In this document: piece after piece, positions 26,629 through 34,983 of the stretch
How the letters are laid out: every line of letters starts with the position of its first letter
How positions within the stretch are numbered: position 1 is the first letter of the stretch
Origin: JBBEBE01 sp040882505
Lineage (GTDB): Bacteria; Bacteroidota; Rhodothermia; Balneolales; Balneolaceae
Direction: 5' to 3'
Assembly (NCBI GenBank): GCA_040882505.1
Contig: JBBEBE010000005.1
Span: 248,001-312,000, forward strand
DNA length: 64,000 bases
Program-made: the position numbers and the translations under genes
Notes under the pieces: model-generated
What the model saw: the letters and a program-made list of their open reading frames with translations, nothing else
Database searches by the model: none
What the model was told of the DNA's origin: nothing

Positions 26629-27119
26629 GAATTGACCTGCCCACGCAATGCTTGATTCAGAAATCGGCTCAAGTCTGAAACACCCATGTAGCCCCGTCGA
26701 TTGTCAATGACATTCCCGTCGGCATCCATGACCACTGTATAAGGGAAGGCGGTGACACCCATCAAGGAAGCAAAATCTCGTCCGGTCATCTCTTCGCCAC
26801 GATAACGAACCGGTTCGTCCGAGTTGCCATTTACTTTGACCGGATGGAAAGAGCGATCAATCAGGGTTCGAATCGATTCGGACGGGTAAACCTCCCGTTC
26901 CATCTGACGACAGAACCGGCAGCCGGATTCGTAAATATCGATGAGTATCAACTTGTCGTTGACCGATTCTTCCTCACCCGCCAGCACAAGTGCATCCTGC
27001 AACGAGAGCCAGTCCGGCGCATTTTCGATCTCTTCCGGTTGGATCTGCTGGTAGGAGTAGTAGAGAAAGACGCCCAGAAAAAGAGTAATGATCAGGGTCG
27101 TCCAAGCTTTTCGTTTCAT
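26625..27119 (-). CDS. Membrane-anchored thioredoxin-fold protein
   Basis: Predicted thiol reductase or oxidase facing the periplasm, 164 residues. One N-terminal membrane segment (about 7-22, TTLIITLFLGVFLYYSY) is followed by a thioredoxin fold with the active site Cys67-Arg-Phe-Cys70 in YESGCRFCRQME and the cis-proline region VTAFPYTVVMDADG. It resembles SoxW/DsbD-gamma-like proteins that supply electrons to exported proteins. The partner is unknown. Confidence 0.85.
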   Translation of the reverse strand: MKRKAWTTLIITLFLGVFLYYSYQQIQPEEIENAPDWLSLQDALVLAGEEESVNDKLILIDIYESGCRFCRQMEREVYPSESIRTLIDRSFHPVKVNGNSDEPVRYRGEEMTGRDFASLMGVTAFPYTVVMDADGNVIDNRRGYMGVSDLSRFLNQALRGQVNS

Positions 27120-27132
27120 GACGGATCTTCTT

Positions 27133-27409
27133 TCAGATTCCTGTTTTCACAGTGGTGACCTCATGTCCTGCAAAAGAGAGCGACCGATAGGCATGCGAAA
27201 AACTTGGTTCTGCCAAACTCGGTCGGCAAAAAAAGCTCTCCATCGGGCACGATTTGCAAGTTAAGGCTGTTGAGTGGGACGTCAAAGCGAAGGGGATCGA
27301 ATCGCTGAACAGCAAATTTAAACCTTTTAACATCTCCTTCGCCTATTTTCAAGTGTGTGCGAACAAGCACCTCGAGTGAACTCGATCTGAAGACACCAAC
27401 CCATATCAA
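27133..27409 (-). other. Gap with ambiguous overlapping short frames, possible broken small gene
   Basis: The 299 bases between the thioredoxin-like gene and the efflux adaptor carry two overlapping minus-strand frames: 27161-27409 (82 codons) and 27133-27333 (66 codons). The first reads sensibly in its middle (KIGEGDVKRFKFAVQRFDPLR...LNLQIVPDGELFLP). The second reads sensibly at its end (PSFSHAYRSLSFAGHEVTTVKTG). They switch around a homopolymer T/A run at about 27,230. This could be a frameshifted small gene or coincidence. No promoter or terminator was recognised. Confidence 0.3.
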
Positions 27410-27418
27410 GAGTTACTG

Positions 27419-28726
27419 ATGAAGTTCCCCACCTGGATAATGCTACCCGGCAGTCTCTGCATACTATTATGGATGACGAGCTGTGGATCCGAAACAGCCG
27501 AAAACAACAACCGTTCAGACATGCCCATACCGGCCGTTGAAGCCATTCAGGCTCGATTCGGCTCCTTGCCGTTGGAAGAACGTTTGAGCGGAGTCGTTCG
27601 TGCAGAAAACCAGGTAGAGATCTATCCAAGAATTTCGGCGCCGGTCGAGGAAGTCTATGTCGAGAATGGAGATCGGGTACGACGCGGAGATCCGCTTGTC
27701 CGCCTGGAGAATCGTGAATATGAAGAGAGGGTGAATCAGGCCCGAGCCAGCTTGAGAGTCAGCGAAGCACGGGCACGACAAGCACAGGCACGAGCAGACG
27801 AAGCGAGGAGTGAGTATCGACGACAAGAGATCTTGGCCGAGCGTGATCTGATCAGTACTGCAGAGTTGGAAACCATTCAGGCTCAGGTGGCTTCCGCAGA
27901 AGCGGAGTATGATTTGACGGTTGCGCAGGTCGATCAAGCCCGTTCCACGGTAAGCGAGATGGAAAACGAGTTGACCCGGACGGTGATTCGTTCACCGATC
28001 GATGGTGTCGTTGGAGGACGGGCTGTCGAACGTGGCATGCAGGTATCGGCAACGACCCGACTCTTTGTCGTTGGAGACATCTCGAGAGCGAGAGTTCTCG
28101 TCAGTTTGACGGAAAATATGCTTGGTTACATCGAATCCGGACAGACAGCCCGGATTTTTTCAGAATCGTTCGGGGATACATTACTCTACAGTGAAATAAG
28201 CCGGATCTCACCCTTTTTGGAGGCTGGAAGTTTTAGCACACAAGCCGAAGTTGAACTGGAAAACAACAGTGGTCACCTCCTTCCAGGAATGTTTGTGACC
28301 GTCGATATTCTATATGGAGAAAGTGAACAGGCAACCATCGTTCCACTCAGCGCAATCTATCGGCATCCGAGAACGGGAATTGAAGGGATCTACGTGGCAC
28401 CCGGTTTCGGGATCGAGGTCGAACCGGTCACCGAGGTAGACAGTGACAACCCACCGCCACTCAGTGAACCGACAGTACTGGAATTCCGACCGATTCAGGT
28501 GGTTGCCAGAGGACGAGAGTCTGCAGGTGTGGTCGGAATCAATAGCGGAGATTGGATCGTCACTGTCGGCCAGAGTATGATGGTGGGAAGGGACGATCTT
28601 CAAGCCCGAATTCGAGCCGCCACCTGGGAGCGAATACTGGCGATGCAGAGTACACAGCCACAACGAATCCTTCGACAGATGATGGAACTTGAGATGGCGT
28701 CTGTGTCCTCGTCCCAAGGGTCCTGA
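27419..28726 (+). CDS. RND efflux periplasmic adaptor (membrane fusion protein)
   Basis: Links an inner-membrane RND pump to an outer-membrane channel. The 435-residue lipoprotein has signal and lipobox LLWMTSCGSE. The biotinyl-lipoyl halves are IYPRISAPVEEVYVENGDRVRRGDPLVRLEN and TVIRSPIDGVVGGRAVERGMQV. Between them runs a long coiled hairpin rich in Ala, Arg and Glu (about 100-175). The beta-barrel and membrane-proximal domains follow. It lies 34 bases upstream of the RND permease. No outer-membrane TolC gene accompanies it. Confidence 0.93.
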   Translation: MKFPTWIMLPGSLCILLWMTSCGSETAENNNRSDMPIPAVEAIQARFGSLPLEERLSGVVRAENQVEIYPRISAPVEEVYVENGDRVRRGDPLVRLENREYEERVNQARASLRVSEARARQAQARADEARSEYRRQEILAERDLISTAELETIQAQVASAEAEYDLTVAQVDQARSTVSEMENELTRTVIRSPIDGVVGGRAVERGMQVSATTRLFVVGDISRARVLVSLTENMLGYIESGQTARIFSESFGDTLLYSEISRISPFLEAGSFSTQAEVELENNSGHLLPGMFVTVDILYGESEQATIVPLSAIYRHPRTGIEGIYVAPGFGIEVEPVTEVDSDNPPPLSEPTVLEFRPIQVVARGRESAGVVGINSGDWIVTVGQSMMVGRDDLQARIRAATWERILAMQSTQPQRILRQMMELEMASVSSSQGS

Positions 28727-28760
28727 AACGGGATCACACAAACTTTTTAATCCATTTATC

Positions 28761-31700
28761 ATGGGCCTGACAGATATCTCCGTAAAACGTCCCATCGCGA
28801 CAACGATGGTCTATCTTATCGTGCTTGTGCTCGGTGTTGTGGGGTTCCGCTATCTACCGGTCGATCTGTTGCCACCGATCGAGTTTCCACGCCTGACCGT
28901 CCAGGTAAGCTACCCCAATGTGGGGCCGGAAGAGATCGAGAACATTGTGACGGATCAGATGGAGAACGCACTGTCTGGTGTGTCCAATCTGGAGGAGATG
29001 TGGTCCAGTTCGTCTGAAGGACAGAGTAGTGTCAGTCTGATCTTCTCTCAGGGGATCAATCTGGACGAGGCAGCCAACGATGTTCGGGCAGCCATTGACC
29101 GTGTCCGCCACAACTTGCCCGAGGAGGCTGATCCGCCACGGATTCGAAAATTTGACCCCAACGATTTTCCGGTCATTATATTGGGGGCCAAGTCGAACCG
29201 TCCATTGGACGAGTTGACGTTGGTACTGGATCGAGAGGTCTCCAAGCAGTTGGAGCAGGTACCTGGTGTGGGCGCTATCGATGTCTGGGGGGGGATCTAT
29301 CGTGAAATACGGGTAAATCTGAAGCGTGACCGTCTGATTGCCAGTGGCCTTTCTGCTCAGGATGTGACGTCGGCTATATCGGCAGAGAATCAAACCATGC
29401 CGGGAGGGAACGTACGTCAAGGGGTCAGCGATATCTACGTTCGGACACTGGGTGAATTTCAGAGTGTGGACCAGATTGCCAATACGATAATCCAGCAGGT
29501 CAATGGCCGGCCGGTTCGTGTACAGGACGTTGCGAATGTGGAGGACACCTATCGGGATATCAATCGAGTCATCCACATCGACGGTGTTCCGATGCTTCGA
29601 ATGGGCATTCGAAAACAGAGCGGTGCCAATACGGTCGCGGTTTCGGAGGGTGTTCATCGCGAGGTGGAGCGGATCAACGAGATGCGGGACGACATGGAGT
29701 TGATAATCGTCACCGATCAAAGTGATTTTATTCAGGACTCCATTCAGAATGTTCAGGAATCTGCAATTTGGGGAGGGTTGTTGGCCATCCTGATCCTCTA
29801 CCTGTTCCTGAGAAATGGATCGACCACCTTTATCATCGCACTTTCGATTCCCATCTCCATCATCGCCACCTTTGGTCTGCTCTATTTCAATGATCTGACG
29901 CTCAATCAGATGAGTTTTGGCGGGCTGGCGCTGGGTGTCGGAATGATCGTAGACAACGCCATTGTCGTGTTGGAGAACATTGTCCGCCTTCGAACCAAGG
30001 GCTCGTCACGAGAGGAGAGTGCCTTGAAAGGAACACGAGAAGTGGGAGGTGCCATTGTCGCATCGACGTTGACCACGTCCGTCATTTTTCTGCCCATTGT
30101 GTTCATGCAGACAATAACGGGAACCATGTTTCAGGAGTTGGCACTGGTCGTGGTTTTTGCACTGGCTTGTTCGCTCTTTGTGGCGTTGACACTGGTGCCC
30201 ATGCTTTCAAGTCGGTTCATGACCATTAAGCCTGATCCGGATGGAAGGGAGCCCAAAGGACGGTTTCAGCAATGGTTCAGCCGTCAAGAGACGAATTATG
30301 AACATCTTCTTACCCGGTCCATTCGTCACAAATGGGTCGTTTTCGGTTCGACAGCCATTCTTCTGATGGGTGCTGTCCTTCTTTGGAATCGGATACCCAT
30401 GGAGTTGGCTCCGGAGACGGAAGCGGACGAGATCGAAATCGATTTTTTCATGTCGGAAGGACTCAATATTGCCATCACTCAGGATTATCTCCAAGAGCTT
30501 GAGCAACGGGTTCGGGAAATCGTTCCCATGGAGGAAGTGGATTATTTAACGACGGATCTACGAAACGGGCGGGCCGAAGTAGAGTTGGCCCTGGTTGACC
30601 AAGAGTTGCGAAATGTGAACTCGTTTGAATTGGCGGATGAGTTGCGAAACAAACTGGAGGGAACGATTCCCGGGGGGTCTGTCCGCGTACGGGCACAATC
30701 CGGTCTCTGGATTCTGAACCGCATATTTGGTGGTGGCGGAGGTGGAAATGAAGCCGTACGGCTCGAACTTCGTGGGTTTGATCTTGAACGGGCCGACGAA
30801 CTTGCCGACGAAATTCGCAATCGAATCGAGCGTATTCCGGAGATCCGGGGGGCACGTTCGGATCGACAGGATGGGCGTCCGGAACAGAATATTGTATTTG
30901 ACCGGGAGAGAATTGCCGAACTGGGCCTGACTGTTCGGGCAGTCGGACAGGCCATTCAGACCAATGTTGGCGGGAGCCGGGCCGGGATGTTTCGAGAGGG
31001 TGGAGAGGAGTATGATATCATGGTTCGACTTCGGGAGGAAGACCGGATGAGTACGCTTGATTTGAACAATATCTCCGTGACGACGCCATCAGGCGAGGTG
31101 ATTCCGGTTTCGACCGTGATTGATCAAGAATCCGGACGGGGGCCGACGAACATCAATCGGTACAATGGTCAGCGAATTACCGGAATTTCGGCAGATCTTG
31201 AAAGTGGTGTTCCGCTCGGGTATGCCATCGAACAGATCCAGGCAGAACTTTCCGGGATGGTACTTCCGGAAGGATTTACACTCTCCTACGGAGCAGAGTA
31301 CGAAGAGCAGCAAAAAGCGCAGCGGGATTTCATCATGTCGATCGTCATGGCCATTTTGCTCATCTATATGGTGATGGCGGCACAGTTTGAGCGATTTGTG
31401 GATCCATTGATTGTGATGGCATCCGTCCCTCTGGCGTTGGTTGGTGTGGTACCGGTGATGCTGTTGACGGGAACGTCACTCAACATGCAGAGTATTATGG
31501 GGATTATCATGTTGATCGGTATTGTGGTCAACAATGCCATTGTACTGGTGGACTACATCAATTTGATGCGACGTGAACACGGTCTCGGCGTCCAGGAGGC
31601 AGTTGTACAGGCGGGTCGTCTGCGTCTGCGTCCCATTTTGATGACAACGCTTACGACGGTTCTCGGTCTCCTGCCGCTTTCATTTGGATGGGGAGCCGGT

Positions 31701-31883
31701 GGTGAAATTCAGGCTGCATTGGCTCGTGTAGTCGTAGGTGGATTGACAGCATCCACACTGATTACCTTGATTCTGATTCCGGTAGTTTATATCAATGTGG
31801 ATCGAGCCATGAATTGGGTCCGGGAGATCGCCGAACAGTGGAAGAGTCGTGGAGAAGCGACACCCGTGGCCGATCTCACTTGA
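28761..31883 (+). CDS. RND superfamily efflux permease
   Basis: Proton-driven exporter of 1040 residues, from MGLTDISVKRPIATTMVYL. It has the usual two halves of six membrane helices and two large periplasmic loops. The fourth helix reads ALGVGMIVDNAIVVLEN: one Asp with Asn where HAE-1 drug pumps have a second Asp. The tenth helix has GIVVNNAIVLVDYIN. The periplasmic part has LPEEADPPRIRKFDPNDFPV. Substrate (drug, solvent or lipid) cannot be predicted. It is in an operon with the adaptor, and a small HTH gene follows. Confidence 0.93.
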   Translation: MGLTDISVKRPIATTMVYLIVLVLGVVGFRYLPVDLLPPIEFPRLTVQVSYPNVGPEEIENIVTDQMENALSGVSNLEEMWSSSSEGQSSVSLIFSQGINLDEAANDVRAAIDRVRHNLPEEADPPRIRKFDPNDFPVIILGAKSNRPLDELTLVLDREVSKQLEQVPGVGAIDVWGGIYREIRVNLKRDRLIASGLSAQDVTSAISAENQTMPGGNVRQGVSDIYVRTLGEFQSVDQIANTIIQQVNGRPVRVQDVANVEDTYRDINRVIHIDGVPMLRMGIRKQSGANTVAVSEGVHREVERINEMRDDMELIIVTDQSDFIQDSIQNVQESAIWGGLLAILILYLFLRNGSTTFIIALSIPISIIATFGLLYFNDLTLNQMSFGGLALGVGMIVDNAIVVLENIVRLRTKGSSREESALKGTREVGGAIVASTLTTSVIFLPIVFMQTITGTMFQELALVVVFALACSLFVALTLVPMLSSRFMTIKPDPDGREPKGRFQQWFSRQETNYEHLLTRSIRHKWVVFGSTAILLMGAVLLWNRIPMELAPETEADEIEIDFFMSEGLNIAITQDYLQELEQRVREIVPMEEVDYLTTDLRNGRAEVELALVDQELRNVNSFELADELRNKLEGTIPGGSVRVRAQSGLWILNRIFGGGGGGNEAVRLELRGFDLERADELADEIRNRIERIPEIRGARSDRQDGRPEQNIVFDRERIAELGLTVRAVGQAIQTNVGGSRAGMFREGGEEYDIMVRLREEDRMSTLDLNNISVTTPSGEVIPVSTVIDQESGRGPTNINRYNGQRITGISADLESGVPLGYAIEQIQAELSGMVLPEGFTLSYGAEYEEQQKAQRDFIMSIVMAILLIYMVMAAQFERFVDPLIVMASVPLALVGVVPVMLLTGTSLNMQSIMGIIMLIGIVVNNAIVLVDYINLMRREHGLGVQEAVVQAGRLRLRPILMTTLTTVLGLLPLSFGWGAGGEIQAALARVVVGGLTASTLITLILIPVVYINVDRAMNWVREIAEQWKSRGEATPVADLT

Positions 31884-31907
31884 GTAAACGGTTGAACACG
31901 AGGTTCC

Positions 31908-32324
31908 ATGTCCAAACATGTCGGGGATTTAACTCTCTACTCGATTGATGACCTTCATGAACTGTTGGGTGTGAGCAAGGTGACTCTTCGCATGTATCTT
32001 CGCGAAGGGAAGCTTCGTGGACGAAAACTCGGTGTGAAATGGTTTGTCACCGAAGAGGCTCTCAGGGACTATTTCAATGGCGAATCTGCATCATCGGACC
32101 GATCCAGAGTGAAGGCATCCCCGGGCCGTTTGTACCGCTATCGAATTGAAGGCGTCAACGATCTTGTCAGTGAGAAAGAGGAGTGTGACACATTGAAAGA
32201 GGCGATTGGCTGCATCGAGAGCCAGGCGATTATCTCTCTTTTTCAGGTTGCAATTCTGGACAGTGAATCCGGCGAAGTCATCGAGTTGGTCAAAGCACGG
32301 GATTTTCTGGATCGACACATCTGA
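31908..32324 (+). CDS. Helix-turn-helix (excisionase/MerR-like) protein
   Basis: This 138-residue protein has a DNA-binding N-terminal part: LYSIDDLHELLGVSKVTLRMYLREGKLRGRKLGVKWFVTEEALRDYF. It is the HTH_17 type with a short wing found in excisionase-like and MerR-like proteins. The C-terminal 75 residues (RLYRYRIEGVNDLVSEKEECDTLKEAI...) resemble nothing I know. It lies 24 bases after the RND pump and may regulate it. No phage gene is nearby, so excision is unlikely. Confidence 0.75.
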   Translation: MSKHVGDLTLYSIDDLHELLGVSKVTLRMYLREGKLRGRKLGVKWFVTEEALRDYFNGESASSDRSRVKASPGRLYRYRIEGVNDLVSEKEECDTLKEAIGCIESQAIISLFQVAILDSESGEVIELVKARDFLDRHI

Positions 32325-32358
32325 TCCCTGATTTACGAATAAAAATGAATGAAGTGAG

Positions 32359-32664
32359 ATGAGTATTTCCATCGAAGAGACTCGGATCGACACCATTGAT
32401 TTCGGAGAGAAGCCGGAAGACCGTTTCTACTGTCTGGCCGACCGACGATTGGCTCCCGACGGCCTTCAACCAGAGAAGATGCGATTGATCAACCCGAGAA
32501 ATTTGGACCAAGAACTGAGAGCTTTAGGCTGTATTGCCATGATGACGGAGGCAGAACTTGCCGAGTTGCGTCGTCGGGGAGTGGTTCGACCCGATCTGGA
32601 GCATCTGCATGAAGATCTCTACTCAGTCTGCAAAAAAGAAGGGTTGCTCGACCCACAGGAATGA
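32359..32664 (+). CDS. Protein of unknown function (101 aa)
   Basis: I do not recognise the family. It is soluble and acidic. It contains FGEKPEDRFYCLADRRLAPDGLQPEKMRLI, a central helix RNLDQELRALGCIAMMTEAELAELRRRGVV and a C-terminal helix with EDLYSVCKKEGLL. Three cysteines do not form a metal motif. It follows the HTH gene by 34 bases, so the two may be co-transcribed with the efflux genes. Confidence 0.65.
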   Translation: MSISIEETRIDTIDFGEKPEDRFYCLADRRLAPDGLQPEKMRLINPRNLDQELRALGCIAMMTEAELAELRRRGVVRPDLEHLHEDLYSVCKKEGLLDPQE

Positions 32665-32702
32665 ATCCTTTCGGATGTGAGCAGGGTGGAGGAACCGGGC
32701 GA

Positions 32703-33290
32703 TCAGAAATGGATCGAAAACGGACCATTGGACCGCCACCAATTCGCCGCTTGCTGCAGAGCACAAATCGTCTTCCCGTCCGTGATCGTACCGTCTGCAA
32801 CTCCTCTGATGGCTTCCCGGAAATGAAGGATTTCAGGTTCAAGAAATTCGTCATCGTCCATCCCGGTTTCCGCTTTTTCGAGATCCCAGGCAACCCACGT
32901 ATGAATGATTTCGTCTGAATAACCGATAACCGGGTAGAAGTGACCGGCATAGGCGATAGAGGCAGGTTTCCAGCCGGTCTCTTCCAGAGTCTCCCGACGG
33001 GCTGTTTTTTCGGGCGGTTCGCCCGGATCAATCTTTCCGGCCGGGACTTCGAGAAAGAGCTGCCGCACGGGGTAACGGTATTGCCGAACGAGTTGGATGG
33101 TTCCATCGGGGAAGACCGGGACGATGGCGCATGCTCCCGGATGACGAATCCACTCTCGTGTAGACTCTTCGCCATCGGGAAGGCGGACGCGATCCTTGTA
33201 GACGCGCAACAACTCTCCCTGATAGATCGATTCACTCGAGAGTTCCTGCTCGACCAGCTCTCGTCTGTCACGGTTCAGTCTGGAACACAT
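32703..33290 (-). CDS. NUDIX hydrolase, ADP-ribose pyrophosphatase-like
   Basis: Hydrolyses a nucleoside diphosphate linked to another group, most likely ADP-ribose. The 195-residue protein has the complete Nudix box GKIDPGEPPEKTARRETLEETGW (85-107 region). Upstream of it are VRQYRYPVRQLFLEVPAG, and downstream HFYPVIGYSDEIIHTW, the pattern of ADP-ribose pyrophosphatases. It is divergent from the phosphatidyltransferase gene. Confidence 0.88.
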   Translation of the reverse strand: MCSRLNRDRRELVEQELSSESIYQGELLRVYKDRVRLPDGEESTREWIRHPGACAIVPVFPDGTIQLVRQYRYPVRQLFLEVPAGKIDPGEPPEKTARRETLEETGWKPASIAYAGHFYPVIGYSDEIIHTWVAWDLEKAETGMDDDEFLEPEILHFREAIRGVADGTITDGKTICALQQAANWWRSNGPFSIHF

Positions 33291-33373
33291 ATGAATCCTC
33301 GTTCCCGGATTCCATTCCGGCAGTTGAAAAAAATCGGTACCTTTGGGCTCACTTCGTGCAACAGAACGAATGA

Positions 33374-33970
33374 ATGACCCAACACAAACTTACAAATATT
33401 GATGGCCGAAAACTGTCCGTCAAGCAGGATCTTTTTACGTGGTCGAACCTGATCTCATTGACCAGGATTTTATTGACAGGCCCGATTCTCTGGATCCATG
33501 CATCCAATGGATATGAATCGAATGTCTGGGTCGTTCTACTCATATTGATAGCCATTTTTTCTGATTATGCAGATGGATGGGTCGCCCGCAAGCGGAACGA
33601 GATTTCGGAGCTGGGGAAGGTGCTTGACCCCGTTTCTGACAAGTTGATGGCTTTTTTCTTGTTTGGGTACACCGTCTTGATCGGATGGATTCCGGTTTGG
33701 TATTTCTGTATCGGCGTTGCACGGGATTTGATGATCATGACGGGTTCGGCATGGATCAAACGATTGCGGGGCAAAGTTGCCATGGCTGTCATGTCGGGTA
33801 AAATATCGGTCAATGTGATGGCCGTGTATTGGGTAGCCATCTTTTTTTGTCGGGATGCGATTATATTGCATCAATGGTTGATGTGGCTTTCTGTATTCGT
33901 GATGGGCATCTCGTTTATTCATTACGGCGTTCGTTTCTACAGAATTTGTAAGGGAGCCGAGTTTAACTGA
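33374..33970 (+). CDS. pgsA: CDP-alcohol phosphatidyltransferase (probable PgsA)
   Basis: Inner-membrane enzyme that transfers a phosphatidyl group from CDP-diacylglycerol, probably to glycerol-3-phosphate for phosphatidylglycerol. The 198 residues carry the full catalytic signature: Asp64-Tyr-Ala-Asp67-Gly68-Trp-Val-Ala71-Arg72, eight residues, Gly81, then Asp85 and Asp89. Several hydrophobic segments surround it. The acceptor alcohol is inferred from common occurrence. It precedes ftsY by 47 bases. Confidence 0.87.
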   Translation: MTQHKLTNIDGRKLSVKQDLFTWSNLISLTRILLTGPILWIHASNGYESNVWVVLLILIAIFSDYADGWVARKRNEISELGKVLDPVSDKLMAFFLFGYTVLIGWIPVWYFCIGVARDLMIMTGSAWIKRLRGKVAMAVMSGKISVNVMAVYWVAIFFCRDAIILHQWLMWLSVFVMGISFIHYGVRFYRICKGAEFN

Positions 33971-34017
33971 TCTAACAGAAGGAACGCAACGACGCGAACC
34001 GTAGAGGAGAGCATACC

Positions 34018-34983
34018 ATGAGTTGGCTGGACAAACTGGGACTGAAGCGGAAGGAGAAGCTGGACAAAGGGGTCGACAAAAGCCGAAGCAGTCTGCTTCA
34101 AAAGTTGGGAAAAGCCGTCGCAGGCAAGACACACGTCGATCCGGAGCTGTTGGATGAACTTGAGGAGATCCTGATCTCTTCGGACGTAGGGGTTCGAACG
34201 ACTCTGGAGATCATCGACCGGATCGAGAAACGGGTTGGCAGTGACGGTTACTTTGGGAACGATGAATTCTATGCACTGCTCACAGAGGAAATAACGGCCT
34301 TGCTTCGTGAAAGAGAACCCGAGCGACCGTCCGAGTTTGATGCAGAATTCCGGAATAAACCGCACATCGTTTTGGTGGTAGGGGTCAATGGCGTTGGTAA
34401 AACCACAACGATTGGAAAGTTGGCTCATCTCTACAAACGTGCAGGGAAAAACGTGATACTTGGTGCAGCCGATACGTTTCGGGCGGCTGCCGTCGAACAG
34501 CTGAAAATCTGGAGTGAGCGAGCGGGAGTACCGGTTATCCAGCAAGGGCAACAGGCAGACCCTGCATCTGTTGCGTATGACACCGTCTCGGCTGCCCTTG
34601 GCCGTGGTGCGGATGTTGCCTTGATCGACACAGCCGGACGCCTCCACAACAAAAAATCCCTGATGGAGGAGCTGGCGAAGATCAAACGGGTTCTCTCAAA
34701 AGTGATACCGGATGCTCCGCATGAAGTCCTGTTGGTGCTGGATGCATCGACCGGTCAAAATGCCATGCAGCAAGCGAAAGCCTTTTTGGAAGTGGTCGAG
34801 ATCACGGGTCTGGTATTGACCAAATTGGACGGTACGGCTCGAGGGGGAATTGTCATAGGTATTTCCAACGAACTGGATGTGCCGGTGAAATATATCGGTG
34901 TTGGCGAAAAGATTGAGGATCTCCAAGTATTCGATCGCGCCCGGTTTGTACAAGCTCTCTTCCAGGAAGAGTCGACTCCATGA
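34018..34983 (+). CDS. ftsY: Signal recognition particle receptor FtsY
   Basis: GTPase at the inner membrane that receives Ffh-ribosome complexes. The 321-residue protein is the short form: a basic N-terminal helix (MSWLDKLGLKRKEKLDKGVD) replaces the long acidic A domain of E. coli. It has P-loop GVNGVGKTTTIGKLA (122-136), ADTFRAAAVEQL, DTAGRLHNK, TKLDGTARGG and the closing GVGEKIEDLQVFD. Its stop overlaps the start of the TPR-CHAT gene (ATGA, 34980-34983), an unusual coupling. Confidence 0.96.
   Translation: MSWLDKLGLKRKEKLDKGVDKSRSSLLQKLGKAVAGKTHVDPELLDELEEILISSDVGVRTTLEIIDRIEKRVGSDGYFGNDEFYALLTEEITALLREREPERPSEFDAEFRNKPHIVLVVGVNGVGKTTTIGKLAHLYKRAGKNVILGAADTFRAAAVEQLKIWSERAGVPVIQQGQQADPASVAYDTVSAALGRGADVALIDTAGRLHNKKSLMEELAKIKRVLSKVIPDAPHEVLLVLDASTGQNAMQQAKAFLEVVEITGLVLTKLDGTARGGIVIGISNELDVPVKYIGVGEKIEDLQVFDRARFVQALFQEESTP

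Noticed and set aside
31908..32324. Excisionase-like gene as a sign of a prophage or integrative element
   Set aside because: No integrase, attachment repeat or phage gene is nearby, and the gene follows an efflux operon on the same strand.
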